From assembly GCA_023150555.1 (NCBI GenBank), contig JAKLKQ010000058.1:1-43099 (forward strand): a stretch of 43,099 bases of DNA. The letters are read 5' to 3'. Source of the DNA: Planctomycetota bacterium. GTDB taxonomy: Bacteria; Planctomycetota; SZUA-567; H5-PLA8. The position numbers were made by a program, and so were the translations under genes. Shown piece by piece: positions 19,289-28,217 of the stretch. Within the stretch, counting starts at the first letter, position 1. The number at the start of each line of letters is the position of its first letter. A model generated the notes under the pieces. It searched no databases and had not been told where the DNA came from. It saw only the letters and a program-made list of their open reading frames with translations.

Positions 19289-20659
19289 TCACGGTCCATC
19301 GCGCCTGGAGCCGCCGGCATCGCGGGTACGGGCGGCCGCGCGCCACAGGCCCGCCGAACCGGCGGCCAGCAGCACCGCCAGGATCGCCAACTGCTCGGCG
19401 CCCGCCGGCGAGCCGTAGTCGTCGCCGTCCGGCGCCGAGTACCACACGTACGACTGCAGTCCGTGCGCTGCGTCCAGCGTGAAGGCCGCCGAACCGTCGT
19501 CGCCCGTCAGGAAGAATCCGAGGTTCCATAGCACGATCGCCAGGCCTGTGTAGACAAGCCCGCGGCGCGGCCCGCGAGCTTCCAGCAGGTTGCCCAGGCC
19601 GCAGAGGCCCACGGCTAGCGGCGCGAGCATCGGCAGCGTGTACTTGATGGGGAAGATCGAGAGCGACGCGAACGAGAGCCACAGGCCTTCCATCGCCAGC
19701 AGGCCCAGCGCAAGCCCCCACCACAGCGCACGGCGGCCTTTCAGCGCGCGCGGCAGGAGAAAGAACGCCGGCAGCAGCCACGGCACGCGCATCAGCCACT
19801 GTCCGAGGTACAGCAGGTTGCCCGGCGCGTGACTTGGCGAGAGGTTTCGTTCGGCGACATCCTCATAACCCGTGCGCAGCGGGTGGCCGAAGTGCGCGTA
19901 GTTCATCCAGAGCAGCGCCGCGGCGGCGAGCATGGGAACCGTCGCAAATGCCACGAACGCAGTGCCTTTCGTGTGGCCGGGCCGGTCCTCGCTCTTCAGG
20001 AGCGCGATGGCCATGCCCGCGGCGAGCGGCGCTACGAGGAGCAGATGTTCGTACTTGCACGCCACGGCGCTGGCGAGGCTCGCGCCGGCCAGCAGCGTCC
20101 AGGGCCACGCGCGCACCGATGCTTCCGCGCGCAGCCAGGCGTAGAGCGCCAGCGCCAGACAAAAGAGCACCGCGGTCTCGGCGTAGTAGAGCTTCGCGTA
20201 CGTCAGCAGGGGACTGCCAAGGCCCAGCAGCACGCTCGCCCATAGACCGGCGCGCGCCGAACACTTTAACATGCGGGCGATGCCGTACAGCAGCGCGCAC
20301 GAAAGTGCGCCCAGGAGGGGGACCGTCAGCGCGCCCAGTGCGCGAGGCGTAATCGATGGCACTATCTCGTGTAGCGCGGCGCCCAGCAACACAAGGGGGC
20401 CGGAGAGAATCGGCAGGCCGGGCGCGAAGCGATAATAGGTGCCGGGCTGGCCGGGGATGGAGGTATCGCCGCGCAGCCAGAGGCCCTCGGCGATGTCGAG
20501 GTACTCGCGCAGATCCCGGTAGCCGCCTTCGCCCTTCCAGAAAGCCAAATAGATAAGGAGGAGGCCCCAAAAGAGCCATTTTGAGGCGCCGGCACCCCTA
20601 CGCCCCGAAGGCTCTAGACGAGATTCGCTCTCAATATGGGGGTGCGGGATAATTCCCAT
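19289..20659 (-). CDS. GT-C type membrane glycosyltransferase or related polytopic protein
   Basis: This 456-residue protein has about ten hydrophobic helices and a C-terminal soluble stretch. The first loop carries GGYRDLREYLDIAEGLWLRG, with an acidic pair where GT-C enzymes hold their catalytic Asp. GTYYRFAPGLPILSGPLVLL and YAKLYYAETAVLFCLALALY resemble mannosyltransferase (PMT-like) families. Such enzymes use polyprenyl-phosphate sugars at the outer face of the inner membrane; donor and acceptor are unknown. No Shine-Dalgarno precedes the start, and a TATAAA ends eight bases before the ATG, so the message might be leaderless. It is the first resident gene after the tRNA. Confidence 0.65.
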   Translation of the reverse strand: MGIIPHPHIESESRLEPSGRRGAGASKWLFWGLLLIYLAFWKGEGGYRDLREYLDIAEGLWLRGDTSIPGQPGTYYRFAPGLPILSGPLVLLGAALHEIVPSITPRALGALTVPLLGALSCALLYGIARMLKCSARAGLWASVLLGLGSPLLTYAKLYYAETAVLFCLALALYAWLRAEASVRAWPWTLLAGASLASAVACKYEHLLLVAPLAAGMAIALLKSEDRPGHTKGTAFVAFATVPMLAAAALLWMNYAHFGHPLRTGYEDVAERNLSPSHAPGNLLYLGQWLMRVPWLLPAFFLLPRALKGRRALWWGLALGLLAMEGLWLSFASLSIFPIKYTLPMLAPLAVGLCGLGNLLEARGPRRGLVYTGLAIVLWNLGFFLTGDDGSAAFTLDAAHGLQSYVWYSAPDGDDYGSPAGAEQLAILAVLLAAGSAGLWRAAARTRDAGGSRRDGP

Positions 20660-20769
20660 AACTGCTATTTATATAACAGGTTATTGGGCTATCCAGAGCG
20701 GAAAGTGCTTTGGATTTCCAGGGCAATCGGGATTTCTGACAGTATTTCAAAGGTGGCGGCATATTTATC

Positions 20770-20797
20770 TTGACCGACATGAGGCAAGACCTAGACT
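20770..20797 (+). promoter_or_regulatory. Predicted sigma-70-type promoter of the feo operon
   Basis: TTGACC (20770-20775) and TAGACT (20792-20797) are separated by 16 bp. A start site would fall near 20804, directly ahead of the Fur box, so bound Fur would block initiation. Confidence 0.5.
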
Positions 20798-20808
20798 GAG
20801 GGAGCAAT

Positions 20809-20823
20809 TGAGAATCATTCTCA
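20809..20823 (+). promoter_or_regulatory. Fur box upstream of the ferrous-iron uptake operon
   Basis: TGAGAATCATTCTCA is a perfect 7-1-7 inverted repeat and differs from the classical Fur site TGATAATNATTATCA by one base per half-site. Flanking CAAT/GTTG nearly extends the symmetry. It lies 64 bp before the first feoA-type gene and just after the predicted promoter. A fur gene is encoded at 29494-30063. Repression of feo when iron is plentiful is the expected outcome. Confidence 0.8.
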
Positions 20824-20887
20824 GTTGCTTAGGCGGCCGGCGATTAGTTGACATTCATTCGCAGGACGCCGCTTTTGGGAGTGCCGC

Positions 20888-21265
20888 ATGAGCACCGCGA
20901 AAGCAACCGCAGGAAGAATGCTTGGCGTCGCACTGGGGCCGCGCACGTCCTGGCTTCACGCCATGACGAGTCTCTTTCATCTCAGCGGTTCGGCGCCTGC
21001 TGCGCGCAGCGCGGCGGTGCTCGAGCGTCCCAACGATGAACCCTTCCCGCTGGCGCAGGCCAAGGTTCATGAGACCGTGCGCGTGGTCGGCGTGCGCGGC
21101 GAAACGAACGACGCGCGGCGCCTGGCGCACCTGGGGCTGGTTGCGAACACGCGCGTCGAAGTCGCGTGCAGCAGCGGCTGGGGCGTCGTGGTGGTGCTGG
21201 GCGGCACGTCGCGCCTGGCCCTGGATCGCCAGATGGCCGACGAGGTCTTCGTTACGCGCGCTTGA
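20888..21265 (+). CDS. feoA: FeoA-domain protein with N-terminal extension
   Basis: This 125-residue protein has a FeoA (SH3-like) domain occupying residues ~52-125 (FPLAQAKVHETVRVVGVRGE through LALDRQMADEVFVTRA). About 50 residues of unassigned N-terminal sequence precede it. FeoA proteins bind or modulate the FeoB transporter. GGGAG is six bases upstream of the ATG. It heads the feo operon behind the Fur box and is one of two FeoA-type genes here. The extension is unusual for FeoA (commonly ~75-85 residues) and carries one hydrophobic patch (WLHAMTSLFHLSG). Confidence 0.8.
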   Translation: MSTAKATAGRMLGVALGPRTSWLHAMTSLFHLSGSAPAARSAAVLERPNDEPFPLAQAKVHETVRVVGVRGETNDARRLAHLGLVANTRVEVACSSGWGVVVVLGGTSRLALDRQMADEVFVTRA

Positions 21266-21289
21266 CCCGTTGTGCCGGCGGTTAATGCC

Positions 21290-21532
21290 ATGCTGGAAAA
21301 CATCATCGTAACCCTGGTCGTGTTGGCCTGCGTGGCGCTCAGCCTGCGCTGGTTCTATCGTGCCTGGAAGGGCGATGCCGGCTGCGGCTGCGGAAAGGCT
21401 TCCTGCGGCGCGGTCCCCAACACGCAGGCGTTCCTCGACCAAGACCTGTCCAAGAAGAACCCCGACCCTTCGCCCACGCAGGAGCCCGCGGCCCGTCCGC
21501 CTGCAAGCGTGGCGGAACCGTCGCGCCGCTGA
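21290..21532 (+). CDS. Small Cys-rich single-pass protein (FeoB-associated type)
   Basis: This 80-residue protein has one N-terminal transmembrane helix (MLENIIVTLVVLACVALSLR). A compact cysteine motif follows (CGCGKASCG, three Cys), then a Pro/Ala-rich tail. FeoB-associated Cys-rich membrane proteins share this helix-plus-CGCG plan. It lies between the two feoA-type genes, strengthening the link to iron uptake. A GTG at 21272 in the same frame would add six residues; neither start has a strong ribosome-binding site. A redox or iron-binding role is an inference. Confidence 0.65.
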   Translation: MLENIIVTLVVLACVALSLRWFYRAWKGDAGCGCGKASCGAVPNTQAFLDQDLSKKNPDPSPTQEPAARPPASVAEPSRR

Positions 21533-21572
21533 CGCGCGGTACGCAGGCGAAGGCAGAAAGGAGCATGCCGCG

Positions 21573-21794
21573 ATGCGGCTGAGCGAATGCCGTCCCGGCG
21601 AGGGCGGTACGATCACGCGAGTGCACGGCGATGGCCCCATCGTCCAGCGCCTGCTGGAGATGGGCGTCATCGAAGGCGCCGCGGTGAAGGTCGTGCGCGT
21701 CGCGCCCATGGGCGACCCGCTCGAGATCGAGATCCAGAGCTACTACCTCTCGCTGCGCAAGGCGGAGGCGCACAACGTCGAGGTCGAGCCATGA
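21573..21794 (+). CDS. feoA: FeoA ferrous-iron transport accessory protein
   Basis: This 73-residue protein is a minimal FeoA domain. Residues include GEGGTITRVHGDGPIVQRLL, EMGVIEGAAVKVV and GDPLEIEIQSYYLSLRKAEA, matching FeoA from start to end. AAAGGAG lies nine bases before the ATG. The TGA stop overlaps the feoB start (ATGA), so the two are co-translated. FeoA is a cytoplasmic SH3-like partner needed for FeoB-mediated Fe(II) uptake in studied bacteria. Confidence 0.88.
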   Translation: MRLSECRPGEGGTITRVHGDGPIVQRLLEMGVIEGAAVKVVRVAPMGDPLEIEIQSYYLSLRKAEAHNVEVEP

Positions 21795-23977
21795 GCGGCC
21801 CCGCTTCAACCGCCTCCCGCGTGCGCCGCGTCGCGATCATCGGCAATCCCAACACCGGCAAGACGACGCTCTTCAACGCGCTCACCGGGCTGCGCCACCG
21901 CGTCGGCAACTATCCGGGCGTTACCGTCGAGAAGAAGATCGGAAAACTCGGAGACGGACTGGAGCTGATCGACCTGCCGGGCACCTACAGCCTCGCCGCG
22001 CACAGCCCCGACGAGATGGTCGCCGTCGAGCTGCTGCTGGGCCACGTGAAGAACGAGCCGCGCCCCAACCTGGTGGTCGTCATCGCCGACGCGGGCAACC
22101 TGTCGCGCAACCTGTACCTCGCCACTCAGGTCATGGAACTGGGCCTGCCAACGATCGTAGCGCTGAATATGGTCGACGCCGCGGAGCAGGCCGGCGTGAA
22201 GATCGACTGTTCGGGCCTGGCGGCCGCGCTGGGCGTGCCGGTGATCCCGACGGTGGCGCATCGCAACGAGGGCGTGAAGGAACTGCGCGAGACGATCATC
22301 GGGCAGCTGGACGCGCAGCCGCCCCGGCCGCCGTGTGCGTGGCCCGAGGCCATCGCCAAGGAATTGCACACGCTGCGGGCCGGCATCGAGGCCGAGCAGT
22401 TCCTGATCGCACGCGCGCTGATCGACGAAGGCGGCAGCGCGGAGGAAGACCTGGCCAGGCACTGCGGCGAGGACGTTCGCACGCGGCTGAAGGACTCGCG
22501 CGACCGCATCCGCAGCGCCGGGCGCCCGCCGGCCGCGCTGGAAGCGCAGATGCGCTACGCCTGGATCGGCCAGGCGCTGGCGCCGCACCAGCAGCGCACG
22601 CAGGCCGGGCCGTCCCTGACCGACCGGCTCGACGCGTGGCTGACGCACCGCGTTTTCGGCACCACGATCTTCGCCGCGTTGATGACGCTGGTCTTCATGA
22701 CGATCTTCTCCTGGGCAGCGCCGCTGATGGAACTGGTGGACGGCGCCTTCGGCGCGCTGGGCGAGTGGATCACGGCCTTGTTGGCGGGCACGTCCTTCGA
22801 AGGCGGGATACTTCAGAGCCTGCTCGTCGAAGGCGTCATCGCCGGCGTGGGCGGCGTGCTGGTCTTCCTGCCGCAGATCATCCTGCTTTTCCTCTTCATC
22901 GCGATCCTGGAAGACTGCGGTTACATGGCGCGCGCGGCGTTCTTGATGGACCGCCTGCTGCGCTTCTGCGGGCTCAGCGGGCACAGCTTCATCCCCATGA
23001 TGAGCTCCTTCGCCTGCGCGATTCCAGGCGTGATGGCGGCGCGGACGATCCACAATCCGCGCGACCGCCTGACGACGATCTTGGTGGCGCCCCTGATGAG
23101 CTGCTCGGCGCGCATCCCTGTCTATGCGATCATGATCGCAGCCTTCGTGCCGGTGGCCACCGTGTGGGGCGTACTGAACGTGCAGGGCATGGTCTTCGCG
23201 GGGATGTACTTCGTAGGGATCCTGACCGCGATTCCCGTCGCGCTGCTGCTCAAGCGCACGTTGCTGAAAGGACCCACCCCGCCGTTCGTAATGGAACTGC
23301 CCACGTACAAGATGCCCGGCTTCAAGACGGTCTTCTTTCGCGTCTGGGAGGCCTCGGTGGCCTTCACGCTGCGCGCGGGAACGATCATCTTCGCGATCTC
23401 GGTGATCATCTGGGCGTTGAGCTACTTCCCGCACAGCGATCGAGTCATCAAGGAGCACGACGTACTGCGCGAGGAAGCGCAGGCGGCGCTGCAGGGCGAA
23501 GAGCTGGACGAGCGCCTCGGCGCGATCGACCGCCTGCAGGAAGGCGCGCTGTTGCGCGACAGCTACTTTGGGCGCATGGGGCAGGTGGTGGAGCCCGTCT
23601 TTCGGCCGCTGGGCTGGGACTGGCGCATCTCGATGGCCGCGATCGCGTCGTTCCCCGCGCGCGAGGTCATCGTCTCGACGCTGGGCATCATCTACGACCT
23701 GGGCGGGGAGGTCGGCGATGACGAAGACGGCGAGAGCAAACTCGCTTCGCAGCTCCAGGCCTCGAAGCGTCCCGACGGTTCGAAGGTTTTCAATCTCGCC
23801 GTGGCGCTCTCGATTATGGTCTTCTTCGCGCTCTGCTGCCAATGCGGCGCAACGGTGGCGACGATCAAGCGCGAGACCAACAGCTGGAAGTGGGCGGCCT
23901 TCACGTTCGGCTACATGACGGCGCTCGCGTACGTCGTCTCGCTGGCGACGTACCAGATTGCTATCCGCCTGATTTGA
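21791..23977 (+). CDS. feoB: FeoB ferrous iron transporter
   Basis: This 728-residue protein has an N-terminal G domain with G1 GNPNTGKTT (18-26), G3 DLPGTYS and G4 NMVD (126-129). A GDI-like helical region follows. The transmembrane part has the two Gate motifs, with CAIPGVMAART in the first and FALCCQCGATVATIKRE in the second, whose Cys residues line the Fe(II) path. The enzyme drives Fe(II) across the inner membrane using nucleotide hydrolysis. It is complete and in one piece. The start overlaps feoA. The promoter-proximal Fur box predicts iron repression. Confidence 0.95.
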   Translation: MSGPASTASRVRRVAIIGNPNTGKTTLFNALTGLRHRVGNYPGVTVEKKIGKLGDGLELIDLPGTYSLAAHSPDEMVAVELLLGHVKNEPRPNLVVVIADAGNLSRNLYLATQVMELGLPTIVALNMVDAAEQAGVKIDCSGLAAALGVPVIPTVAHRNEGVKELRETIIGQLDAQPPRPPCAWPEAIAKELHTLRAGIEAEQFLIARALIDEGGSAEEDLARHCGEDVRTRLKDSRDRIRSAGRPPAALEAQMRYAWIGQALAPHQQRTQAGPSLTDRLDAWLTHRVFGTTIFAALMTLVFMTIFSWAAPLMELVDGAFGALGEWITALLAGTSFEGGILQSLLVEGVIAGVGGVLVFLPQIILLFLFIAILEDCGYMARAAFLMDRLLRFCGLSGHSFIPMMSSFACAIPGVMAARTIHNPRDRLTTILVAPLMSCSARIPVYAIMIAAFVPVATVWGVLNVQGMVFAGMYFVGILTAIPVALLLKRTLLKGPTPPFVMELPTYKMPGFKTVFFRVWEASVAFTLRAGTIIFAISVIIWALSYFPHSDRVIKEHDVLREEAQAALQGEELDERLGAIDRLQEGALLRDSYFGRMGQVVEPVFRPLGWDWRISMAAIASFPAREVIVSTLGIIYDLGGEVGDDEDGESKLASQLQASKRPDGSKVFNLAVALSIMVFFALCCQCGATVATIKRETNSWKWAAFTFGYMTALAYVVSLATYQIAIRLI

Positions 23978-24222
23978 GCAGAAACCTAATAAAGTCCTAT
24001 TTCAAGCAGGGTGGCTTCGGTGGTCAGGATTTTCGGCTAAACTTCGCAAGTTTCCCGGGCCGATAACAAGGGATTTACCTCATCTTTTGACTTGCGCCGG
24101 TCGATTCCCCATACATGATAGGGGCTTTCCGCGAAAGCCATAACTCGTGTCCGGACTAGGCAGATAGCAGTTCGCGGGACGCACTCCAGAGTGGGGGGGA
24201 ACCGCTCGGGAGAAGTTCTGAA
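23978..24222 (+). promoter_or_regulatory. feoB-smc spacer with candidate promoter and hairpin
   Basis: The 245-bp spacer holds TTGACT at 24087-24092, a reasonable -35 box, but the -10 match (ATACAT, 18 bp further) is weak. GGCTTTC and GAAAGCC form a 7-bp stem with a 3-base loop at 24123-24139, about 85 bp before smc. It lacks a U-run. No coding frame or RNA gene is evident. Confidence 0.35.
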
Positions 24223-27200
24223 ATGTACCTCAAGCGTCTTGAGGCCTTCGGCTTTAAATCTTTTGCCGACAAGGTAACGCTGGAGTTCCAACCCGGCTTT
24301 ATCTGCATTGTCGGACCGAACGGCTGCGGTAAATCCAACGTCGTCGACTCTGTGAAGTGGGTGCTCGGCGAGCGCTCCGCGAAGAGCCTGCGCGGCACCG
24401 AGATGCTCGACGTCATCTTCAACGGCTCGGCACACCGCAAGCCGCTGAACTTCGCCGAGGTCACCCTCACCTTCGAGAACCCGATGGGCGAGAACGGCGC
24501 CCGCGCGCTGCGCCTGGACGCGCCCGAGGTCTCCGTTACGCGCCGCCTGTACCGCAGCGGCGAGAGCGAATACCTGCTCAACAAGGCGCTCTGCCGCCTG
24601 GCGGACATCAAGGAACTCTTCTTCGATACCGGCATCGGCACCAGCAGCTACTCGATCATCGAGCAGGGTCGCATCTCGCAGATGCTGGAGGCCAACAGCA
24701 AGGAGCGCCGCGACCTCTTTGAGGAGGCGGCGGGCATCCACAAGTACAAGGAACGCAAGAAGCTCGCGCTCCGCAAGCTGGAGCGCGTCGAGCAGAATCT
24801 CGCGCGCGTCGGCGACACCGTCAGCGAACTCGATTCGCGCCTGCGCTCCGTCACCCGCCAGGCCACCAAGGCGCGCAAGGCCAAGGAAATCACCGACCGC
24901 CTGCGCAATATCAAGCTCGACCTGCTGCTCTACGAGGTCTTCCACGCCAAGAGCAACCTCGGCGAGGTCGACGGGCAGTTGCACGGCGCGCAGCAGCAGG
25001 CCGCTTCGCTGAGCGCCGAACTGGGCGAGGCCCAGGCCGGCACCGTCACCGCGCAGGAGACCATGGCGCGGCTGGACGGCGAGGTCTCCAAGGCGCACCA
25101 CGACCTCAGCGAGGCCAAGGCGGCCTTTGCGGGCCTCGAGGAGGCCATCAAGTCCGAACAGCGCAGCATCGAGGAGATGCGCGAGGAATCCGCGCGCGCC
25201 AAGCAGGCCGCCGTCGAGGCCGGCAACCGCGCCGCCGCGCTGGCCAGCGAACGCGAACGCCTGGAACTGGACCTCGCCAACGGGCGCCAGACGTTGGAAG
25301 AGCGCAAGGCGGGCGTCGAGCAGGGTACTGTATCCCTGGCCGAACAGGTCGCGCAGCAGCAAGCAGCCAGCCGCGACCTGGAAGCCGCGCGCGCCGCGGG
25401 GCTGGACGCCCTGGGCCGCCGCACCCAGGCGCAGCAGGCGCTGGCGCAGGCCGAGGCCGACATCAGCGGCATCGATTACCGCTTGCGCAAGGCCCAGGCC
25501 AGCGTCGACAAGGCCGAGGGACAGCTGCGCTTCGCGCAGAACGAGGCCGAGGAGGTCACCGGCCGGCTGGAGCAGATCCGGCGCCGCCGCGAGATGCTCG
25601 AGACCGAGCAGTCCGGCCTACGCACGTTGCTGGCGCGCACCGAGGACGAGATCAAGCGCACCGCCGACCGCGCCCAGGAGATCGCCAACCAGGTCGAGCA
25701 GGGCCGCAGTCGCTGCAGCGTCCTGGAAGACCTGATCGCGCGAGGCGAAGGCCTGGCGCCCGGCGTGCGCGCCGTGCTGACCACCCTGCGGAACGCCGGC
25801 GAGATCGGCGAGGACTTCGTCGAACTGGTCGCCAACTGCTTGGGCGTGCACGAGACCCTCGAGCCGGCGATGGAAGCCGCGCTGGGCGCCGAACTGGAAA
25901 GCCTGGTCGTCGGCAAGGCCGAGACCGCCGAACGCCTGATGGAGCGCCTGCAGGCCGAGGGCCTGGGTCGCGCCACCTTCCTGCCGCTGGACCGTCTGGG
26001 TACGGGCCTGTTCGGTTCGGCGATGACCCGCGGGCTGGACACCATGGCACGCTTCGCGCCTGGCTGCCTGGGCCGCGCCGCGGACCTGGTCAAGCCGATG
26101 GACGAGGTCTATCGCGATGTCGCGGAAGCGTTGCTGGGTGAGGTGCTGGTCTTCGAGACCACCGCCGCGGCCCGCCAGGCGCACTACGACGACGTGCCCT
26201 CCAGCCGTTGGCGCCGCGTCAGCCTGGAAGGCGCGATCTTTGAGCCCATCGGCGCGATCGGCGGCGGCAAGTTCAAGGTCAACCGCCTGGGCCTGATCGG
26301 CCGCCGCAACGAGATCGACCGCCTGCGCAAGGAGATCGACGAGCGCGAGCAGGCCCGCAATGCGCTCACCGAGCGCATCGCGTTCCTGGAGAAGCGCGCT
26401 CAGCAGGTCAGCCGCGACGAAGAGCGCCTGGCGCAGAACGTCGCTGCCCTGGGCACCAGCGCCAACGAGCTGAAGGGCGTGCTCGCCGCCATCGCCCGCG
26501 AAGAGGCGCGCTCGACCGAGGAAAAGCAGGTCGCCGACGACGAGATTCGCGAGTTGGAGGCCGAGCGCCGCTCGCACGTCGAGCGCATCGAAGCCCTGCG
26601 CGCGGACGTCGAGGAGATCAAGCGCCAGGAGGCCGAGATCGCGCGCAGTGCCGAGGCGCAGAGCGCCGAGCTGGCCCGCCGCGACGAAGCGGTGCACTCC
26701 GGCCGCCAGCACCTCGAGGACATGAAGCGCGAGGCCAGCACGCTGACGGTGCGCGTCGAGGGGCTGGAGCGCGAGGTGCAGGCGCTCAGCGAGCAGTTCG
26801 CCGACCGCCGCGACGTCGCCGACCGCGAGCTGGCTCGCGAGGCCTCGCTGAATCAGCGCCGCGAGCACACCGAAGCGACGCTGGCCGAGAAGCAGGCGGC
26901 CCGCACGGCCACCGTCGAACGTATCGGCGCGTGCGAGGCCAAGGCCCGTGGCCTAGTCGAGGAGAAGGAGAACGCGCGCCTCTACTTCGAGGACGCCCGC
27001 GGGCGCGAGCGCGCCGTCGGCCAGCAGCTTGAGGAGGTGCGCGGCCAGATCAGCGAGGTCGAACGCCGCCAGGTCGAGCTGCGCCTGCGCCTGGACGGGA
27101 AGCTCGAAGAGACCCGCCGCGTCTACGAAGTCGACGCGCTGCAGGTGCTGGCCGAACGCGGCGGCCCGCCGGAGGTCAGCGACGAGATCAAGGAGGAAGC

Positions 27201-28035
27201 CGGGAAGCTCGAAGACCGCCTCCAGCGCCTGGGCCCCGTCAACATGTACGCGCTCGAGGAACAACGCGAACTGGAAGAGCGCCTGGCGTTCTTCAAGACG
27301 CAGGCCGACGACCTGAGTTCCGCGCGCAGCAAGATCCGCGAGGTCGTCTCGAAGCTCAACCGCCTCAGCCGCCAGAAGTTCCAGGACACCTTCACGGCCG
27401 TCCGCGCGAACTTCCAGGAGATCTTCCGCAAGCTCTTCGGCGGCGGCAAGGCCGACCTGATCCTGGAGGAAGGCGAGGACATCCTGGAGGCCGGAATCGA
27501 GGTCGTGGCGCGCCCGCCGGGCAAGGAGCCGCGCAGCATCATGCAGCTGTCGGGCGGCGAGAAGGCCATGACCACCATCGCGCTGCTCTTCGCGGTCTTC
27601 CGCTCGCGGCCGGCGCCCTTCTGCATCCTCGACGAAGTCGACGCGCCGCTGGACGAGGCCAACGTCGACCGCTTCAACATGATGCTGCGCGAGTTCATGG
27701 ACCGCTCGCAGTTCGTCGTCATCACGCACAACAAGAAGACGATGAGCTACGGCGACGTCCTGTATGGCATCACCATGCCCGAGCCCGGCGTCAGCAAGCG
27801 CATTGCGATCCGTTTCGACGACATCGAGAAGCACCTGCCCATGGACGAGATCGACCGCCAGGCCAAGCAGGCCCGCACCGAGGCCCTGGCGCAGGTCGAC
27901 GCCATCGGCAGCCGGCAGGTGACTGACGCCGAGACCGCCAAGGAAGCCAAGGGCGAGAAGGCCCCGGCGGACGGCGAAGACGCCGCCGTCGAGTCCGAGG
28001 CGCAGATCTCCGCCGGCGGCTCCGACGGCGACTAG
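24223..28035 (+). CDS. smc: Chromosome partition protein SMC
   Basis: This 1270-residue, full-length SMC ATPase condenses and segregates the chromosome. Walker A is GPNGCGKSN (31-39). Long coiled coils flank a hinge at about residues 510-670 (GVRAVLTTLRN through RATFLPLDRLG). The ABC signature LSGGEKAM begins at 1109, and Walker B FCILDEVDAPLDE at 1133. A charged Ala/Glu-rich tail of ~60 residues extends past the usual end (AKGEKAPADGEDAAVES). The cytoplasmic dimer works with ScpA/ScpB, which are not encoded here. It starts at the only ATG matching the conserved MYLKRLEAFGFKSF. Confidence 0.96.
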   Translation: MYLKRLEAFGFKSFADKVTLEFQPGFICIVGPNGCGKSNVVDSVKWVLGERSAKSLRGTEMLDVIFNGSAHRKPLNFAEVTLTFENPMGENGARALRLDAPEVSVTRRLYRSGESEYLLNKALCRLADIKELFFDTGIGTSSYSIIEQGRISQMLEANSKERRDLFEEAAGIHKYKERKKLALRKLERVEQNLARVGDTVSELDSRLRSVTRQATKARKAKEITDRLRNIKLDLLLYEVFHAKSNLGEVDGQLHGAQQQAASLSAELGEAQAGTVTAQETMARLDGEVSKAHHDLSEAKAAFAGLEEAIKSEQRSIEEMREESARAKQAAVEAGNRAAALASERERLELDLANGRQTLEERKAGVEQGTVSLAEQVAQQQAASRDLEAARAAGLDALGRRTQAQQALAQAEADISGIDYRLRKAQASVDKAEGQLRFAQNEAEEVTGRLEQIRRRREMLETEQSGLRTLLARTEDEIKRTADRAQEIANQVEQGRSRCSVLEDLIARGEGLAPGVRAVLTTLRNAGEIGEDFVELVANCLGVHETLEPAMEAALGAELESLVVGKAETAERLMERLQAEGLGRATFLPLDRLGTGLFGSAMTRGLDTMARFAPGCLGRAADLVKPMDEVYRDVAEALLGEVLVFETTAAARQAHYDDVPSSRWRRVSLEGAIFEPIGAIGGGKFKVNRLGLIGRRNEIDRLRKEIDEREQARNALTERIAFLEKRAQQVSRDEERLAQNVAALGTSANELKGVLAAIAREEARSTEEKQVADDEIRELEAERRSHVERIEALRADVEEIKRQEAEIARSAEAQSAELARRDEAVHSGRQHLEDMKREASTLTVRVEGLEREVQALSEQFADRRDVADRELAREASLNQRREHTEATLAEKQAARTATVERIGACEAKARGLVEEKENARLYFEDARGRERAVGQQLEEVRGQISEVERRQVELRLRLDGKLEETRRVYEVDALQVLAERGGPPEVSDEIKEEAGKLEDRLQRLGPVNMYALEEQRELEERLAFFKTQADDLSSARSKIREVVSKLNRLSRQKFQDTFTAVRANFQEIFRKLFGGGKADLILEEGEDILEAGIEVVARPPGKEPRSIMQLSGGEKAMTTIALLFAVFRSRPAPFCILDEVDAPLDEANVDRFNMMLREFMDRSQFVVITHNKKTMSYGDVLYGITMPEPGVSKRIAIRFDDIEKHLPMDEIDRQAKQARTEALAQVDAIGSRQVTDAETAKEAKGEKAPADGEDAAVESEAQISAGGSDGD

Positions 28036-28067
28036 CCTCTCGCCCCACGCGCTTGAACGCCCTTATT

Positions 28068-28091
28068 GCGCGCCGCTGCCTGGTGGCGCGC
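28068..28091 (+). terminator. GC-rich hairpin after smc, possible terminator
   Basis: GCGCGCC and GGCGCGC form a 7-bp stem around a 10-base loop, 33 bp past the smc stop, followed by GCCTCCTTT. The T-run is short, so the termination call is tentative. Confidence 0.4.
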
Positions 28092-28217
28092 GCCTCCTTT
28101 ATGAGGTACCCTCTATCAGCTGGGCTCCGGAACCGTCCTGAAGACTGGGTCCCTTTTGGCGTCTTTGCTACAGGGGACCGGCTGACCCGGTTCCTATCTG
28201 TAAAGGAGGGGCAGTCC

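Noticed and set aside
21806..23842. A 678-codon minus-strand open frame opposite feoB
   Set aside because: It is the complement of a gene with all FeoB motifs. Its Arg/Asp/His-rich translation is typical of an antisense shadow.
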